DNA of 64,000 nt, from contig JAFDZW010000005.1 in assembly GCA_018266755.1 (NCBI GenBank), forward strand, positions 248,001 through 312,000, written 5' to 3'. This document shows, piece after piece, positions 17,739 through 29,700 of the stretch (position 1 is the first letter of the stretch; every line of letters starts with the position of its first letter). This DNA comes from Bacteroidota bacterium (GTDB lineage Bacteria > Bacteroidota > Ignavibacteria > Palsa-1295). The notes under the pieces are model-generated. The model was not told the origin of the DNA, did not search any database, and saw nothing but the letters and a program-made list of their open reading frames with translations. Both the position numbers and the translations under genes were made by a program.

Positions 17739-19871
17739 TTAGTTTCTTGCGATGCGGAAGTCTTTGATCTTCGCGCTCGTCTTGAGATCTTCAAGCCACG
17801 AAGAGAAGAATCGTTGTTCCTTCTCTTTTGCCAAATTCTGGAAGAGTCCGGCTTTGTGCTTTTCATAGTCTTCCTTCTGGGTCGGCTGCATGCTCACAAG
17901 CTTTGCAATAAAGCACGCGCCTTGGCCTTTGACCGCAGGGGTGATCTCGCCAGGATTCTTCAGATTAAAGACGGCAGCATTGAGTTCGTACTCCGTACCG
18001 AGTTGCTGGGTTGACTCACCGGGGCCGGACGTTACGCGCTGAACGGTAAGGGTCGCATCCATCGCTGTAAGCTTCGAGAGATCGTCGTTCGGTCCGAGCG
18101 AATTGCGTAATTGCTGGGCATGAGCATAGACGGATTCGACCATCTTCTTCTTCGCAACCTGCGACTTGATCACACGCTTGAGCTCTTCATCGAGCGGACG
18201 TGCGCCCTTGGGAATATTCTCGACAACCTGGGCTACGACACTGATCCGTGCAGCAGAAATCTGCACCGGGACGGTGATGTCGCCGACCGACAGGTCAAAG
18301 ATATAGTACGCGAACGGCATATAGCCAAAGAGTGGCTGCGACCCGCGCAGCTGAACAAGCGGCGCATCGGTGATCACGCGCATATCCATATCCTTTGCCG
18401 CCTGATCGAAGCCCTTCTTTGTAGCCTGCTCACGGAAAATGGTCGCTTGCTGCTGGACCATCTTCGTTGTCTGAGAACTTGCCCGAATGTCGAGGTTCAC
18501 CGTTTGAACCGTCAACTTATGACTGGAACGGCCATTGAGCTGCATTATGATAAAGCCCATCGGTCCCTCGATGGGGCCAACAATACTCCCCACCGGCTCT
18601 TTGTTGACGACGCTCAGTACTTCGCTTGGAATCGTCTTCTCAGGCAACCAGCGCATGTCGCCGCCGGTACGTGCAGAAGGATCTTCAGAGTACTGACGAG
18701 CCATCTCGGCGAAATTCGCACCCGAGCGAAGTTGAGCGACTACTCGTTCTGCACGCGCCTTGGCACTATCGCGCTCCGCACCGGTCTTACCGACGCCCAT
18801 CACGATCTGCTTTGCATGTACGAGTTGTTCGCCGGTATCAGCGATCGAGATGACACGCATGACCTTCACCTGGCCCTGTGCCGTCGGACAGATCACGACA
18901 TCACCCGGCTTTGCAGCGAGGAGTGAATCGGCGTTGAGCACACTGCCGAGCGTCTTGAGATCGAGTGGAGCAGAATGAACGAACGGATCGTCGCTGTAAT
19001 CACGGGCGAGGTCGGCACCGGCACTGTCGCTCTCGGCAAGCGGCAATGACTGCCACCGCTTTGCAAGCGAACGGGCACGCTCGAATACGGACGCCGAATC
19101 TTTGGCGGTCGGAATATAGCGGAAGACCACGAACTTGATCTTTCGCGCTTCGTCCTGCTTATACTCCCACTTGTGGTTGTCGTAGTATGCCTTTACTTCG
19201 TCGTCGGTCACCTTCGAAACCATATCGTTGAACTGGTTCTGCGGCGGGACGATCTTGACGACATCAAAGGTTGCTTTCGCCGTCTGAATATCGTAGCGTT
19301 CCCACATCTCGTCATTGGTCAGACGGATGGTCGCAAGCAAAATGCTCTGGAGTTTCTCCCGCTTCATCGACTCGCGCATACGCTGGACATACGGGGTCAA
19401 GATGGTATCATACTTCGGATCGCGAAGAACCTGCCAATACTCCTGCTGATGGAAGCGGCCAGCAGAATCGACAAAACTGCGACGGATGTCATCCGGCGGA
19501 TTATAGAACATACGATCACGGACCTCCTGGTCGGTAACCGTGATGCCGTACTGAGTAAGCTTCTGGTCGATGAGCTTGGTCGTGAGCAGTTGATCCCACG
19601 CCTGCGAGTTGACTTCGGCTTCCTCGGCCTCGCTCAACGCGCTTTTCTTGGTTTCCGACAACTTCTGTTGACGCACCATCTGGAGCATGTCGTTGAACTC
19701 CTTATTGGAGATCGCCTGACCATTGACTTCTCCGATCTCATCTCCCTTCGGACCGCTGCGGAAGAAGTCTCCCTGGGCACCCCATTCGAAGACGATCATC
19801 AAGAGGAATGCGCCGGCAAGACCCGCGAATATCACGGTCATCTTTTCGCGCATTTTGTTCATTATTGCCAT
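17739..19871 (-). CDS. PpiD/SurA-like periplasmic peptidyl-prolyl isomerase
   Basis: 710 aa. A single N-terminal membrane anchor (KMTVIFAGLAGAFLLMIVFEW) is followed by a SurA_N/PpiD chaperone domain (GEVNGQAISNKEFNDMLQMV onward) and one recognisable parvulin domain (about residues 345-455; HAKQIVMGVGKT, FAEMARQYSEDPSARTGGDM, GPIEGPMGFIIMQL). Helical and second rotamase-like regions run to the C-terminus. PpiD proteins are inner-membrane chaperones that help fold proteins emerging from Sec, including outer-membrane proteins. This fits a window rich in outer-membrane barrels and T9SS cargo. Monocistronic, terminated by the shared palindrome. Confidence 0.88.
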   Translation of the reverse strand: MAIMNKMREKMTVIFAGLAGAFLLMIVFEWGAQGDFFRSGPKGDEIGEVNGQAISNKEFNDMLQMVRQQKLSETKKSALSEAEEAEVNSQAWDQLLTTKLIDQKLTQYGITVTDQEVRDRMFYNPPDDIRRSFVDSAGRFHQQEYWQVLRDPKYDTILTPYVQRMRESMKREKLQSILLATIRLTNDEMWERYDIQTAKATFDVVKIVPPQNQFNDMVSKVTDDEVKAYYDNHKWEYKQDEARKIKFVVFRYIPTAKDSASVFERARSLAKRWQSLPLAESDSAGADLARDYSDDPFVHSAPLDLKTLGSVLNADSLLAAKPGDVVICPTAQGQVKVMRVISIADTGEQLVHAKQIVMGVGKTGAERDSAKARAERVVAQLRSGANFAEMARQYSEDPSARTGGDMRWLPEKTIPSEVLSVVNKEPVGSIVGPIEGPMGFIIMQLNGRSSHKLTVQTVNLDIRASSQTTKMVQQQATIFREQATKKGFDQAAKDMDMRVITDAPLVQLRGSQPLFGYMPFAYYIFDLSVGDITVPVQISAARISVVAQVVENIPKGARPLDEELKRVIKSQVAKKKMVESVYAHAQQLRNSLGPNDDLSKLTAMDATLTVQRVTSGPGESTQQLGTEYELNAAVFNLKNPGEITPAVKGQGACFIAKLVSMQPTQKEDYEKHKAGLFQNLAKEKEQRFFSSWLEDLKTSAKIKDFRIARN

Positions 19872-19996
19872 ATCGTGGTGTCGGAAATTAATCTAAAGGC
19901 GTAAAAGCCCATTAAAATCGTTTATTTTGAACGAGAAGTTCCGTTTTTCCGCTTCCGTCATGCCCTATTAGCTTCCTGCCCATAACGTCAGCGATT

Positions 19997-20638
19997 TCAA
20001 TTGCCAAGCGGGAGCGCTATCCCGAGCCCAATTGGCCCTCGAACAGCCGCACTGGAAAAGTACGCTCCGGTGGAGGACCGTGGGGTTTTCGGCCAATATT
20101 GGAACTTGTAGAATGCATACTGCACAAGACTTCCGAGTACAGCCCCGGTCAACACGTCGCTCGGGAAGTGGACCCCAAGGTACGGGCGTGAGAGGCTCAC
20201 CACAAGAGCGTACGCGACGCTCGGCCCGATCACATACCACTTCGGATATCGCAGGGATAGCCCAACTGCCAATCCCCAACTGGTTGCCGCGTGGCTAGAT
20301 GGGAAGGAATATCCGGTAGCGCTGGAGTCGACCCATCGTACGCTATCGAGCGCCCTGTACGGTCGCTCACGACGTACCAACGGTTTGATGACTAACTCTT
20401 GTAACGCCAACGTCACGGCAACGCCGGCAGCGATACTTACCCCATTCGACGCCGTCGTCCATCCGGCATTATTATTCGATTGCGCTAGCCCACCAACGAT
20501 CATAGAGGTTGGTATCGCGATCGTGAGCGGAAGTAATGACCCCGATGCGAATTTCATTACCCCATCGGTTGTACGTGACGCAGAGCCTCGGTTGAGTTCG
20601 AAGAACAGTTGATCGTCTATACCTGAGCCTCTACGCAA
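19997..20638 (-). CDS. PAP2-family membrane phosphatase
   Basis: 213 aa from a TTG at 20638; no ATG lies between it and the upstream TAG at 20690-20692. The acid phosphatase signature is complete: KPLVRRERP (motif 1), SFPSSHA (motif 2), SRPYLGVHFPSD (motif 3, with catalytic His). Hydrophobic segments surround these, as in undecaprenyl-PP or lipid phosphatases. It could recycle undecaprenyl pyrophosphate or dephosphorylate phosphatidylglycerol phosphate or lipid A; the sequence does not tell. It is downstream of a glycosyltransferase gene on the same strand, so an envelope role is likely. Confidence 0.8.
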   Translation of the reverse strand: MRRGSGIDDQLFFELNRGSASRTTDGVMKFASGSLLPLTIAIPTSMIVGGLAQSNNNAGWTTASNGVSIAAGVAVTLALQELVIKPLVRRERPYRALDSVRWVDSSATGYSFPSSHAATSWGLAVGLSLRYPKWYVIGPSVAYALVVSLSRPYLGVHFPSDVLTGAVLGSLVQYAFYKFQYWPKTPRSSTGAYFSSAAVRGPIGLGIALPLGN

Positions 20639-20718
20639 ATGGGTGATACTATCGCGTTCATGGGACAGCGCAATGCGTACAGCAATCGGCTACACCAGCG
20701 CGAAGAATACCACCAAGG

Positions 20719-21810
20719 TTACGTATGATAGTCTCGATCTTTCCATACGACCGTTCGCTGGGCGTATTGCAGCGGTACGCATACAAGGAAGAATAACAAG
20801 TAGAACTGATAGATCGGCACATAGAGAATTAGCCGAATTCGTTTCAGCGACATCGCCATTGGGCCAATGATCATCAAATCGCCTATGATTTTGATCCCGA
20901 TCACGGCGACGATCATTGGCAGCGTCTGCGTCCACAGCGCGCCGAATGCAGCGATCATCCCAACATAGCCAAGGATGAGTATGAACCACCCGATGAATCC
21001 GAGCGATTTCGCGCCGATGACCCACCGCTGTTTCTGCCGCCACCATGCCGAGAGGGATCCCGGCGGGTTCGTCGTTACGAGCAAACGATCACTTGCCTTG
21101 AACCGAACGTCCCAACGTGATTGCCACATCGCCTGAAACAGCGCAACATCCTCAGTAACACTGAACGGAATCGCACGATATCCGCCGATGTCTTCGTAGG
21201 CTGCGCGTCGGATCGAAAGATTATTACCGATGATCGAGACGGCTACCCCCATATTGATCCCGGCCATACTCATTCCGAGCAGTTGCATCATCTCGATGGA
21301 CTGACACACAGCTGTCGGGTGCGACGAGTTAGTGATTGTAACGCTCGATACCAACCCCGTGGCTGCATCGTACCACTTCAAATACTCCTCGATCCATGAC
21401 GGAGGCACTTGACAATCGGCATCGGTGATACAGACAAACTCCCCGATTGCAGCGTCCATACCGACCGTCAGCGCATTGACTTTTCCACCTTCGTGCGGCG
21501 AAGTCAGAGAAAGCACCTGAAGGTGCGGCAGGCGCCGACACCACTCGGACAGATGTCTTGCCGTAGCATCCGTGGAATGATCGTCCACCACGAGGATCTG
21601 TAACCGCTCCGCAGGATAGTGCAATTGCTCGAGCGAAGCGATACATCGGTCGATATTCTGCTCCTCGTTTCGAGCGCAAACCAACACCGTCACAAGCGGC
21701 TTCTCGACGTTCTCATGAACGCCACGGCTCCTGTCGAGTCCACGCCGCAACCCAACGACAAACGTCGCAAGCACGACAAGGTAGAGTATCGCAAGGAGTA
21801 GGAAGATCAT
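20719..21810 (-). CDS. Membrane-anchored family 2 glycosyltransferase
   Basis: 363 aa. One N-terminal helix (IFLLLAILYLVVLATFVVGL), then a GT-A catalytic domain: VTVLVCARNEEQNIDRCIASL, ILVVDDHSTDATA, CITDADCQVP (DxD-like metal site), VTEDVALFQAM and the QKQRWVIGA (QxxRW) motif. At least three C-terminal helices follow. The QxxRW element is typical of processive or ceramide/cellulose-synthase-like GT2 enzymes. Substrate unknown. A PAP2 phosphatase gene follows on the same strand, suggesting lipid-linked glycan metabolism. Confidence 0.88.
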   Translation of the reverse strand: MIFLLLAILYLVVLATFVVGLRRGLDRSRGVHENVEKPLVTVLVCARNEEQNIDRCIASLEQLHYPAERLQILVVDDHSTDATARHLSEWCRRLPHLQVLSLTSPHEGGKVNALTVGMDAAIGEFVCITDADCQVPPSWIEEYLKWYDAATGLVSSVTITNSSHPTAVCQSIEMMQLLGMSMAGINMGVAVSIIGNNLSIRRAAYEDIGGYRAIPFSVTEDVALFQAMWQSRWDVRFKASDRLLVTTNPPGSLSAWWRQKQRWVIGAKSLGFIGWFILILGYVGMIAAFGALWTQTLPMIVAVIGIKIIGDLMIIGPMAMSLKRIRLILYVPIYQFYLLFFLVCVPLQYAQRTVVWKDRDYHT

Positions 21811-21840
21811 TCGGTAACGAGATCCCGCAGAGACATTAGA

Positions 21841-22533
21841 TCAATGCCACTCGATCACCTCTGCGTGGAAATCGAGCAAAATGGCTTCGGGGTCCTCGGT
21901 ATGTAGTTGGATCACGACTTTGTCGCCGATTTCCAACCGACCGGTCCCTTGTGGAGTACCGGTGAAGAGGATATCCCCCAGTTTCAACGAACACCGCTGC
22001 GAGAGGAAGTTCACCATCATTTCAGGGCTAAAAATCATCTCTTTCGTCGAGCCGCGCTGGCGCAGCTCACCATTCACATATAATGAAAATGCCAACGATT
22101 CAAACGGCGGAGCGGCATCGTATGGAATAAAATGACTCACCTGAGCCGAACCGTCAAATCCTTTCGCAAGTAACCACGGGAGTCCTTTGCTTTTGAATTC
22201 ATTTTGAAGATCGCGCATCGTCAGGTCCAGACCAACCCCGTATCCGAGTATGATCTCGCTCGGATCGTATGCTTGAATATTTCGTCCGCCCCCACGAAGG
22301 AGTAATACGAGTTCGGCTTCGAATTCGAGATTCTCGGTCCCCGGAGGAAATTCGATGATATTGTATGAGCCGTGCCGGAGCGCACACTCGGGTTTTACGA
22401 AGATGATCGGGTTCGTCGGCTGTTCGTTGCCGAGTTCGCGGATGTGACCGACGTAGTTACGTCCGACGCAATAAATCGTCCCGCTCTCGATTCCCTGTTC
22501 CTCCTGATGATCGACGTCAAAGATCAGCCGCAT
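21841..22533 (-). CDS. Fumarylacetoacetate hydrolase (FAH) family protein
   Basis: 230 aa, the single-domain length. YCVGRNYVGHIRELGNE and IIFVKPECAL open the domain; metal ligands are visible in ENLEFEAELVLLL (Glu-x-Glu) and GYGVGLDLTMRD (Asp). LKLGDILFTGTPQGTG is the conserved C-terminal signature. Relatives include FAHD1-type acylpyruvases/oxaloacetate decarboxylases and 2-hydroxyhepta-2,4-diene-1,7-dioate isomerases. No aromatic-degradation neighbours are present, so a housekeeping acylpyruvase or oxaloacetate role is more likely. Confidence 0.88.
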   Translation of the reverse strand: MRLIFDVDHQEEQGIESGTIYCVGRNYVGHIRELGNEQPTNPIIFVKPECALRHGSYNIIEFPPGTENLEFEAELVLLLRGGGRNIQAYDPSEIILGYGVGLDLTMRDLQNEFKSKGLPWLLAKGFDGSAQVSHFIPYDAAPPFESLAFSLYVNGELRQRGSTKEMIFSPEMMVNFLSQRCSLKLGDILFTGTPQGTGRLEIGDKVVIQLHTEDPEAILLDFHAEVIEWH

Positions 22534-22588
22534 AATGATGTATAATCAATCTACTGAAACGAATATACCAGAATTACTCCGGTATCGG

Positions 22589-23761
22589 TCAAACAACCTG
22601 CCCAGCCGCCCAGCCGGACGACCATGCCCACTGAAAATTATACCCACCGAGCCAACCGGTTACATCGACCGCTTCGCCGATGAAGTATAACCCGGGGCGT
22701 TTGAGTGCCTCCATCGTCTTTGAACTGAGTTCACGCGTATCGACACCGCCAACCGTCACTTCCGCCTTCGCAAACCCTTCTGTCCCTGCAGGGGAAATAC
22801 GCCAAGCGCAAAGTGACTCAGAGAGTGTCGTAAGATCCGCTTTGGATAGCTGTGTAATCGATCGGGTAAACCCGAGTTTCGCCTCCCATACTGCGGCCAT
22901 TCGTTTCGGCAGCAGCGTCAGAAGCAGTTGCGCAACCGTCCCCCCACGAATTCGCAGCAACTCTGGCGCGTACTCATTCGCTCGACCTGCTGTCAGATCG
23001 ATCGTGATTTCTTCTCCGGGTAACCAGTACGATGAGATCTGTAGTATTGCAGGTCCGGAAAGGCCGCGGTGGGTAAAAAGCAGATCGTCGTTAAATGTGG
23101 CTCGTCCGTTACGCACCACTACAGGGAGCGAGACTCCGGCAAGAAGCTCGTACTGCTTCGAATCGGTCTCCGACCAGATCAGTGGTACCAGCCCAGGCCG
23201 TGGTTCAACGATACGCAAACCGAATTGCTCGGCAACCCCGTACGCAAATCTCGTTGCTCCCATCTGAGGTATTGATGCTCCCCCAGTAGCAATTACAAGG
23301 GAATCAGCATTGTATGTATCGCCATTCGTAGTCACGCGGTAGCTACCTTCATGCTCGATCGCTTGTACCTCAACGCTACAATCGATCGTAACACCCGAAT
23401 CTGCGCATTTCGACAATAGCAGATCGAGAATTTGTTTGGCATTCTCACGGCAAAAGAGTTGCCCTTTTTTCTTTTCGTAAAACTCGATACCATGAGAGCG
23501 AACGAGATCGATAAATCGAGTCTGATTGTATCGAGCCAACGCGGAACGACAGAAATCGGGATTCTCTGAGATAACATTCTTTGCCGAGACATCCAGATTG
23601 GTAAAATTGCACCGCCCGCCACCGGAGATCAGAATCTTACTCCCCGGCCGATGCGACCGTTCGAGTACTCGGACAGTGCGTCCTCGTTTCCCGGCATCGA
23701 TCGCACACATTAAGCCTGCCGCACCGGCACCGATTACAAGTACATCAGAACGGACATTCAT
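22589..23761 (-). CDS. HI0933-type FAD-dependent oxidoreductase (BaiN/RdsA family)
   Basis: 390 aa. N-terminal Rossmann FAD motif DVLVIGAGAAGLMCAIDAGKRG, then the family hallmark KILISGGGRCNFTN, the ATGGASIPQMGATRFAY block, and a C-terminal FIGEAVDVTGWLGGYNFQWA that closes the FAD site. The middle domain (about 190-335) is the HI0933 insert. Members are conserved flavoproteins whose substrate is debated. The next gene upstream, sprA, ends 9 bp before this start, so the two may be co-transcribed. Confidence 0.9.
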   Translation of the reverse strand: MNVRSDVLVIGAGAAGLMCAIDAGKRGRTVRVLERSHRPGSKILISGGGRCNFTNLDVSAKNVISENPDFCRSALARYNQTRFIDLVRSHGIEFYEKKKGQLFCRENAKQILDLLLSKCADSGVTIDCSVEVQAIEHEGSYRVTTNGDTYNADSLVIATGGASIPQMGATRFAYGVAEQFGLRIVEPRPGLVPLIWSETDSKQYELLAGVSLPVVVRNGRATFNDDLLFTHRGLSGPAILQISSYWLPGEEITIDLTAGRANEYAPELLRIRGGTVAQLLLTLLPKRMAAVWEAKLGFTRSITQLSKADLTTLSESLCAWRISPAGTEGFAKAEVTVGGVDTRELSSKTMEALKRPGLYFIGEAVDVTGWLGGYNFQWAWSSGWAAGQVV

Positions 23762-23770
23762 GCGTACCGA

Positions 23771-26700
23771 TCAGAATACCTTCAGGCGGATATCGAATCC
23801 GGCGGTGATTGTACGCGTCGGGGGCACGAGCACTCCGGTCGATGCCGGTGTGGTGCGCTCGTAGCGGTAGAAGCCTTCGATGGTCAACTGTTGATTGATG
23901 TCGTAGCTAAAGCGCGGTTCGATCACTGTCTTGGTGATACCACCGTTGCTCGTCCCGGCCGGGTTCAGCAGGATATCCTCGAATGTATAGTACACATCGC
24001 TCGATATCGTCTTGCTGAAGTTAAAGGTCGCCCCAAAATTATTCTTCAGATTCAGTTTGAGGAATGGGATCGATAACCCTTGCTTCTGGAAGTTTGCATT
24101 AATACCGAAGGTCGTCGACAGCCGCGACGTAATCCTTGAGAACGAATAGTCGCTCGCCCAGTCATTCTGCGTATCATAATTTGCGGAGACAGTCAGCTTC
24201 CCACCCCAAATCTTATCCCACCCGAGATCCAGCGCGGCAAGTGGTCGGAATGAATACGAGATCGTCTGCAACGTCGTCAGCTCGTCGACGTCGCCGGGAT
24301 TGAGCTTGAAGACACGTTTATAGTTACCATTATACGCGTGACGGAACGATGCGCGATCGGCCCATTTGAAGAGCGGGAATTTCTCGAGGCCCGACCAAAT
24401 GAACGAGTAGTTCAACCTCGGCAAATACTCGCGCAGAAAACTCGAAAACATCGGCAGCGTTTCAAAGCCCTCCATGAACGCCTGCTTTTGCAGATCATTC
24501 TTGAGCTTTGCATTCATTGTGTCACGGGCTGCTTTCGTGGTATAATTATGCGATGCCGCAAGGTCGATCCACTTCTGCGCGACACGTTCGATGCCGCTTT
24601 GGGATACATTGAGGAACGGCAACGGCGGAATCGACAAAAACGTCCGTGACACATCGCCTGTCTTGGTAACCTGAAGCGGAGTAATGCTTCCATCCGGCCC
24701 AATCAGTAGTTCATCACGCTCGTCATAGCCGAATTCCGCCTTCCAATTCAGACTGATCGATGCCCCGCTCCAGAGTGGACGACTTGTAGAAAGCTCGAAC
24801 ATATTGGTCTGCGTGAAGACATCGTTGATGTCAATGCTATGTCCGAACGGGTCGGCTTGTCGTAACCCATGTCGTACCCCGAATTGGATGAACGGGAATT
24901 TCGGAATGAAGTTAATCAGCAACCGCCCGTGCGGGTCGGTGATCAAGCCAAGTTGGTATGCACGTGACGGCCCGTTACCATCGTCTTCCGGTGCGAATAT
25001 TCCACGGGTAAGGAAGTTCGTAATTCCGGAGCCACTACCCTGCAATGCACCGTTGAGGCTATAGTTATTTTGTATAAAGTTGAATCTGGTACCGTTCCAA
25101 TCGGTAAAGGGCGTTTGAATCAGTGCTTTTGCAATATCTCGCGCCGTGACCGACGGCTCTTCTTCGACAACTTGTTCTTGAAGCTGTGGCGGGGCTACCG
25201 GCGTAAGCAACGTATCGTTTACGCTCAGATCATCTTTGATACCTTCGGTACCAACACCAAGAACATGATGCAACGTATCAGTCGACGGGCCGGGCTTCTG
25301 CGAAGAGCCGGACTGTTTCTTCCCGGTATCCCCAGGAATCGGTAATGCAGACGGAGACTGTGGCCGCTGGCCCGGTGCATCGCCAATACGGCGAACGCCA
25401 CCACGACGCTGGTCGAAAGTATCCGGCGCTTGATCTGTATTGTCGCCAAACACATTCGAGCCCGGTCGTTGTGCTTGTACAGCAGATTTCCCAGGTACCT
25501 TCCCCTTTCCTCCTGGTTGATCGCTCCCGAATACGTCAATTCCAAGTTCTCGCAGATTAAGCTCGAAGCCCGTATTGATCGTATTGCGCCATTGTCCTGT
25601 ACGATCTCCTTGGGCGCCCGCTTGCGCGTCGAACCACTTATACTCGTTCGTATACGTAAAGACCGGGCGAATATACTTATCGACCCAGAATATCCACGGC
25701 AACCTCGGAGAGGTCGAAAGCTTAAATTTCTGAACCGCCAGATAGTCATGACCTGGGTTCACGAGCTTCCCGTGCGTAAAGAATATATCGCCGAGGATTG
25801 CTTTGAACGGACGCTGGTAAAAGTACACCGAATCGTACGGATACACCCAATTCCCGTTTACATCCTGATACGCCGAATCGTTTGGAGCATTATATGTCTC
25901 GAGCCCCGCCAAATTGCTTGCAACATCCAACGAGTAATCAATCACCGGTGAAAGAAATCCATTCTCCGTCAACTTCCACGTAAATGCCATCGACCGGTTC
26001 ATGGTGAACGCCCGGTTAATAAATGGCTGGCGGCTATTGAGGATATCGATCGTATCCTGCGGCGTAGTGAACGGCGGGAAGACCAGCGTCGATATCCGAT
26101 CGATGTAACTCAATCTGCTTCTCGTAGCGCTCACTCCAAGCGTGAGTCTACTGGGAAGGAAATTAATCTTCCAGTTCGCATAGCGCCCAATATCGAATGT
26201 TCCGCTTCCAACCCACGTCAGTGGCGAAACCGAGGGCGGCGACGGTATCGGGAGATCGTACCCGAGGCTTCCCGTCCAACTCCAATTACGATAGTACTCG
26301 TAGATCGGCGAGCGCGTATACTCCTCGCCATATCCAAAGCCGTAGACAAGGCGATTGACGAAGAGCGGAAGCAGGAAGAATCTCCCAGGCCACGTAAATT
26401 GCACTCCGGTCGCGCTAATCGCATTGCGTACCGTCAGTGTTTCCGTTGTCAGCGTGATCGAGTCGGTGAGTGCCCTCGCGCTTTCTTGCGTAATATTTCC
26501 GGCCGAAGCAGCAGAATTGATCTTGTCGATCGCACTCTGGACCTCCACATCTGTATTGGGAACATACTTCGGCTTTAAGAGCGACTCGGTATGTGAAATG
26601 ACGAGTGGGAATTTCGTCGCGCGTTCGAGCCATGTCGGGAGAATCTTCTGCATTTGGAATTCACCCGTAATCCCCCAGCCACTTGTGAGCGCACGTGTTA

Positions 26701-29700
26701 TATTAAAGCGCTCATCGACTCGGTGAAAGTCCGGTCGCTCATACAAGAAATTCGTCGTAACGGTGCCGAACTCGGCAAGCTTTGTCTGGATGCTGCCGTT
26801 CATTGCATAATCGGACTTGTCGTTCGCATCCAGCAAGCGGAGTTCGTCGAACCACACCTCGGTCGTCAGGCATGTATCCGGTGTCTCGTTATCAACGCCA
26901 AGCACGAAGTACGGGGCATTGGTGATATTTGGGCTACCGACCACCGTATAGAATGCCCCGACATTACCATCGTTCACCGCTTCCGAAACTACCGTAGATG
27001 GATCCCGCTTGGTGGCCTTCAATGCCGCGAGCGCGCCAAAATCGACGTGAATGTTGCTCCAGCCGTTCGTGAGCGGTCTGCGGTATTCGTAGTAGTTATA
27101 CTTATCTCCGCCAAAACGGAAGTACACCCATACCCGATTGAACGTATCGGTAACGGTTGTCGGAGCCCCATCGCCGCCATGAACCCAGATGGCCATCGAC
27201 CGGTAATTGAACAGATCGTTCGGAGTCGGGAATATTCTGACCGCTTCGCGTCGCGAATGACTCTTGACGCACTTCAATTGCAGAGCAATCGACTGCTCAT
27301 TCCCATAGACAACGGTTGCCTGACCTGCAAGCTGGTCACGTTGTGCCCCAGGAGGTGACGAATAATTTGTCGGGGGGCCTTGATTATTTTCAACGCTGAC
27401 GTAATTGACCGAGAATGTCGTATCGCCAACCGGATTAGTCGGATTCAAGCCAACCAGCCCGCGTGTCCATTGGCTACCGAAGAGCCCGATGTCGTATAAA
27501 CGGATATGTACCCGTTTTGAAAAGCCAGTAAACCACAGTCGATAATACCGGAGATTTGAAAATGCCGTATCGACGCTGCCCACCGTTTTGGCGAACGAGG
27601 TCAGCGGTATTCGGAATTGATACCATGTGTTGTTGGTATTGCCAATGATGAACGGGTTATTCTGTGGATTCAGCGGTATCTCATACTCATAATAGCTATT
27701 ATCGACATCCAGTGTCGCGTTGGCATTCAGATCCTCAGTATCCGGCAATCGCACGCTGCCACTGACAGCATCGTTCGAGTTGCCCTCTGTGCCGTTAATG
27801 TTATCATACACTTGCGAATTCGTTGTGTATGAGTAATCATCGTGATCCGGGTCTGCTTGCGTGCCGTTCGGATCATACCTTGCATGCTCATCGGTATTTG
27901 AAATTGTATCGAGACCGTTATCTTCGCCCGGATCGTAGCGGCCGTTTCCGTTTTTGTCCTCGGTCTCGAGTTTTCCGTCCGGGATCACATCTTCACTAAT
28001 TGCTCCCATATCGAAGCGCAGCTTGGCTGACGGGAAATCCGCTCCATCGAGTTCTTTGACGTTCATCCAGAATTCGATTGCGTCCGTATTCGTCGCGGCA
28101 ACATTGAGGCCCTGCTGATACTGCATCAAGCCATTCCAGGTATTCGTCGGTACCTCCGTCGAATCCGGATGATGGTTATAAATACCGTCGCGACGATTCG
28201 GGTCGAAGACGACATCGAGTACCTGGGCCTGGGTTGCGGGATCCGCTACGCTTTTGTTCGGGATGATATCGCGGATCGGTGTATTTGCTGGTTGTTCGAC
28301 ATACCAGAACGCCTTCGACTTTCGAGCCACGATCTGCGAATCGGCAAGTCCGCTCGAAACAAAGTATGGCACTTCGGCCGGGATCGACGTTGCGACCCAG
28401 CGGGCATAGTTCATCGACAAGGGAAACTCATTGCGACCGCCTTCGAAATCGTCGAGGTAGGCGATACTTGCACCATTATCCACCGACATTGGTGATTTCT
28501 CGGTGTTCGGGTTCGGCAGCGACAGTGCAGCATCGAACTTGAACGTCATTTCCGACTTGTCGCGAAGATTAAAGATCGGCAACGCATTCAGAAGATTCGT
28601 TAACCCCGGTAATGAGATCTTGTAGCTGGCGTCGGTGCCCAGGATCATATTGGACATCGGCTCTTCGCCTTGCCGTGTTTTGATCGTCGGCAAGTGCATT
28701 GAATAGTTCATCAACGAGAACCCAAGCAGACCGTGGTCGACGATCGGCAGTTCGGCGCGAAGACCGACGAGCGTCTTGGTCGATGTCGTGAAGATATCGT
28801 GCGTATCGTATTCGACGTTGATCTGTCCCGCCGATGCGAGGTCGGGCTTGAGCAAGGTCAGGGTTCCGGAATTCACGTCGACACGATAGTCCTCGTTCTC
28901 GACCAACTGACGACCGCCGACACTGACGCGAACACTTCCCTCGACAATGTTAAATGCATTCAGATTGATGATCGACGATGTACCGCCGGAATATTTGACG
29001 TCGATCGAGATGTAGTTGTTCTTCGTCAGATCGGTGTCTTTCAAATTCTCATGCGGCTTCGTATAGATGACCGGATAGTAGAATGTCGAATCGCGGCGGT
29101 ATGCACTATTGAGACGACTTTGTTGATTCTGGAAGTCGATAATCCGGTTGCCGAACGGTTCAAGATATGGGAAGATGATCGTTCCGGTGCGGCTATCGAG
29201 CAAGGCCGATTGCCCGCTAATCACGTCAAATGCACCGTCGGAGCCCGGTGCACCGGAGGCATTATTGAATCGGTCGAGCCCCATTACCGAAATGGATTTC
29301 ACCAGTCCGGTTGCCGAGCGGACCATCTCGTACGCAGTACCGGTTGGAAATGTGTAGGCGATACGAACACTCACCGATTTCGGATCGACGTTCGTTGCGC
29401 CAACATAGTACGAATTCTTCAACATATCTCGCCACTCAGGGGCCGTGGCACCTGCCTGCATTAAGTATTGGGGCTTCAAGAGCTTCAGCACCACCGGCGT
29501 GGTATTGTCGCCGTTGAGCGTACCGACGAGTTCGCCCACCCGATCGTTACTTTGCGATAGGATGTAGCTGACTGCATAGATATCCTGCTCGGACGGCTCC
29601 TGGAATAATGTAATTACGCCCGTCTTCGGGTCGACGCTATATTGACTCGTATCAACCTTCACCATAAGCGCTTGGGCGAAGAGGTTTTTGTTATTATACG

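Noticed and set aside
19173-19904. 243-codon plus-strand frame
   Set aside because: Antisense to the PpiD-like chaperone; no start context or domain.
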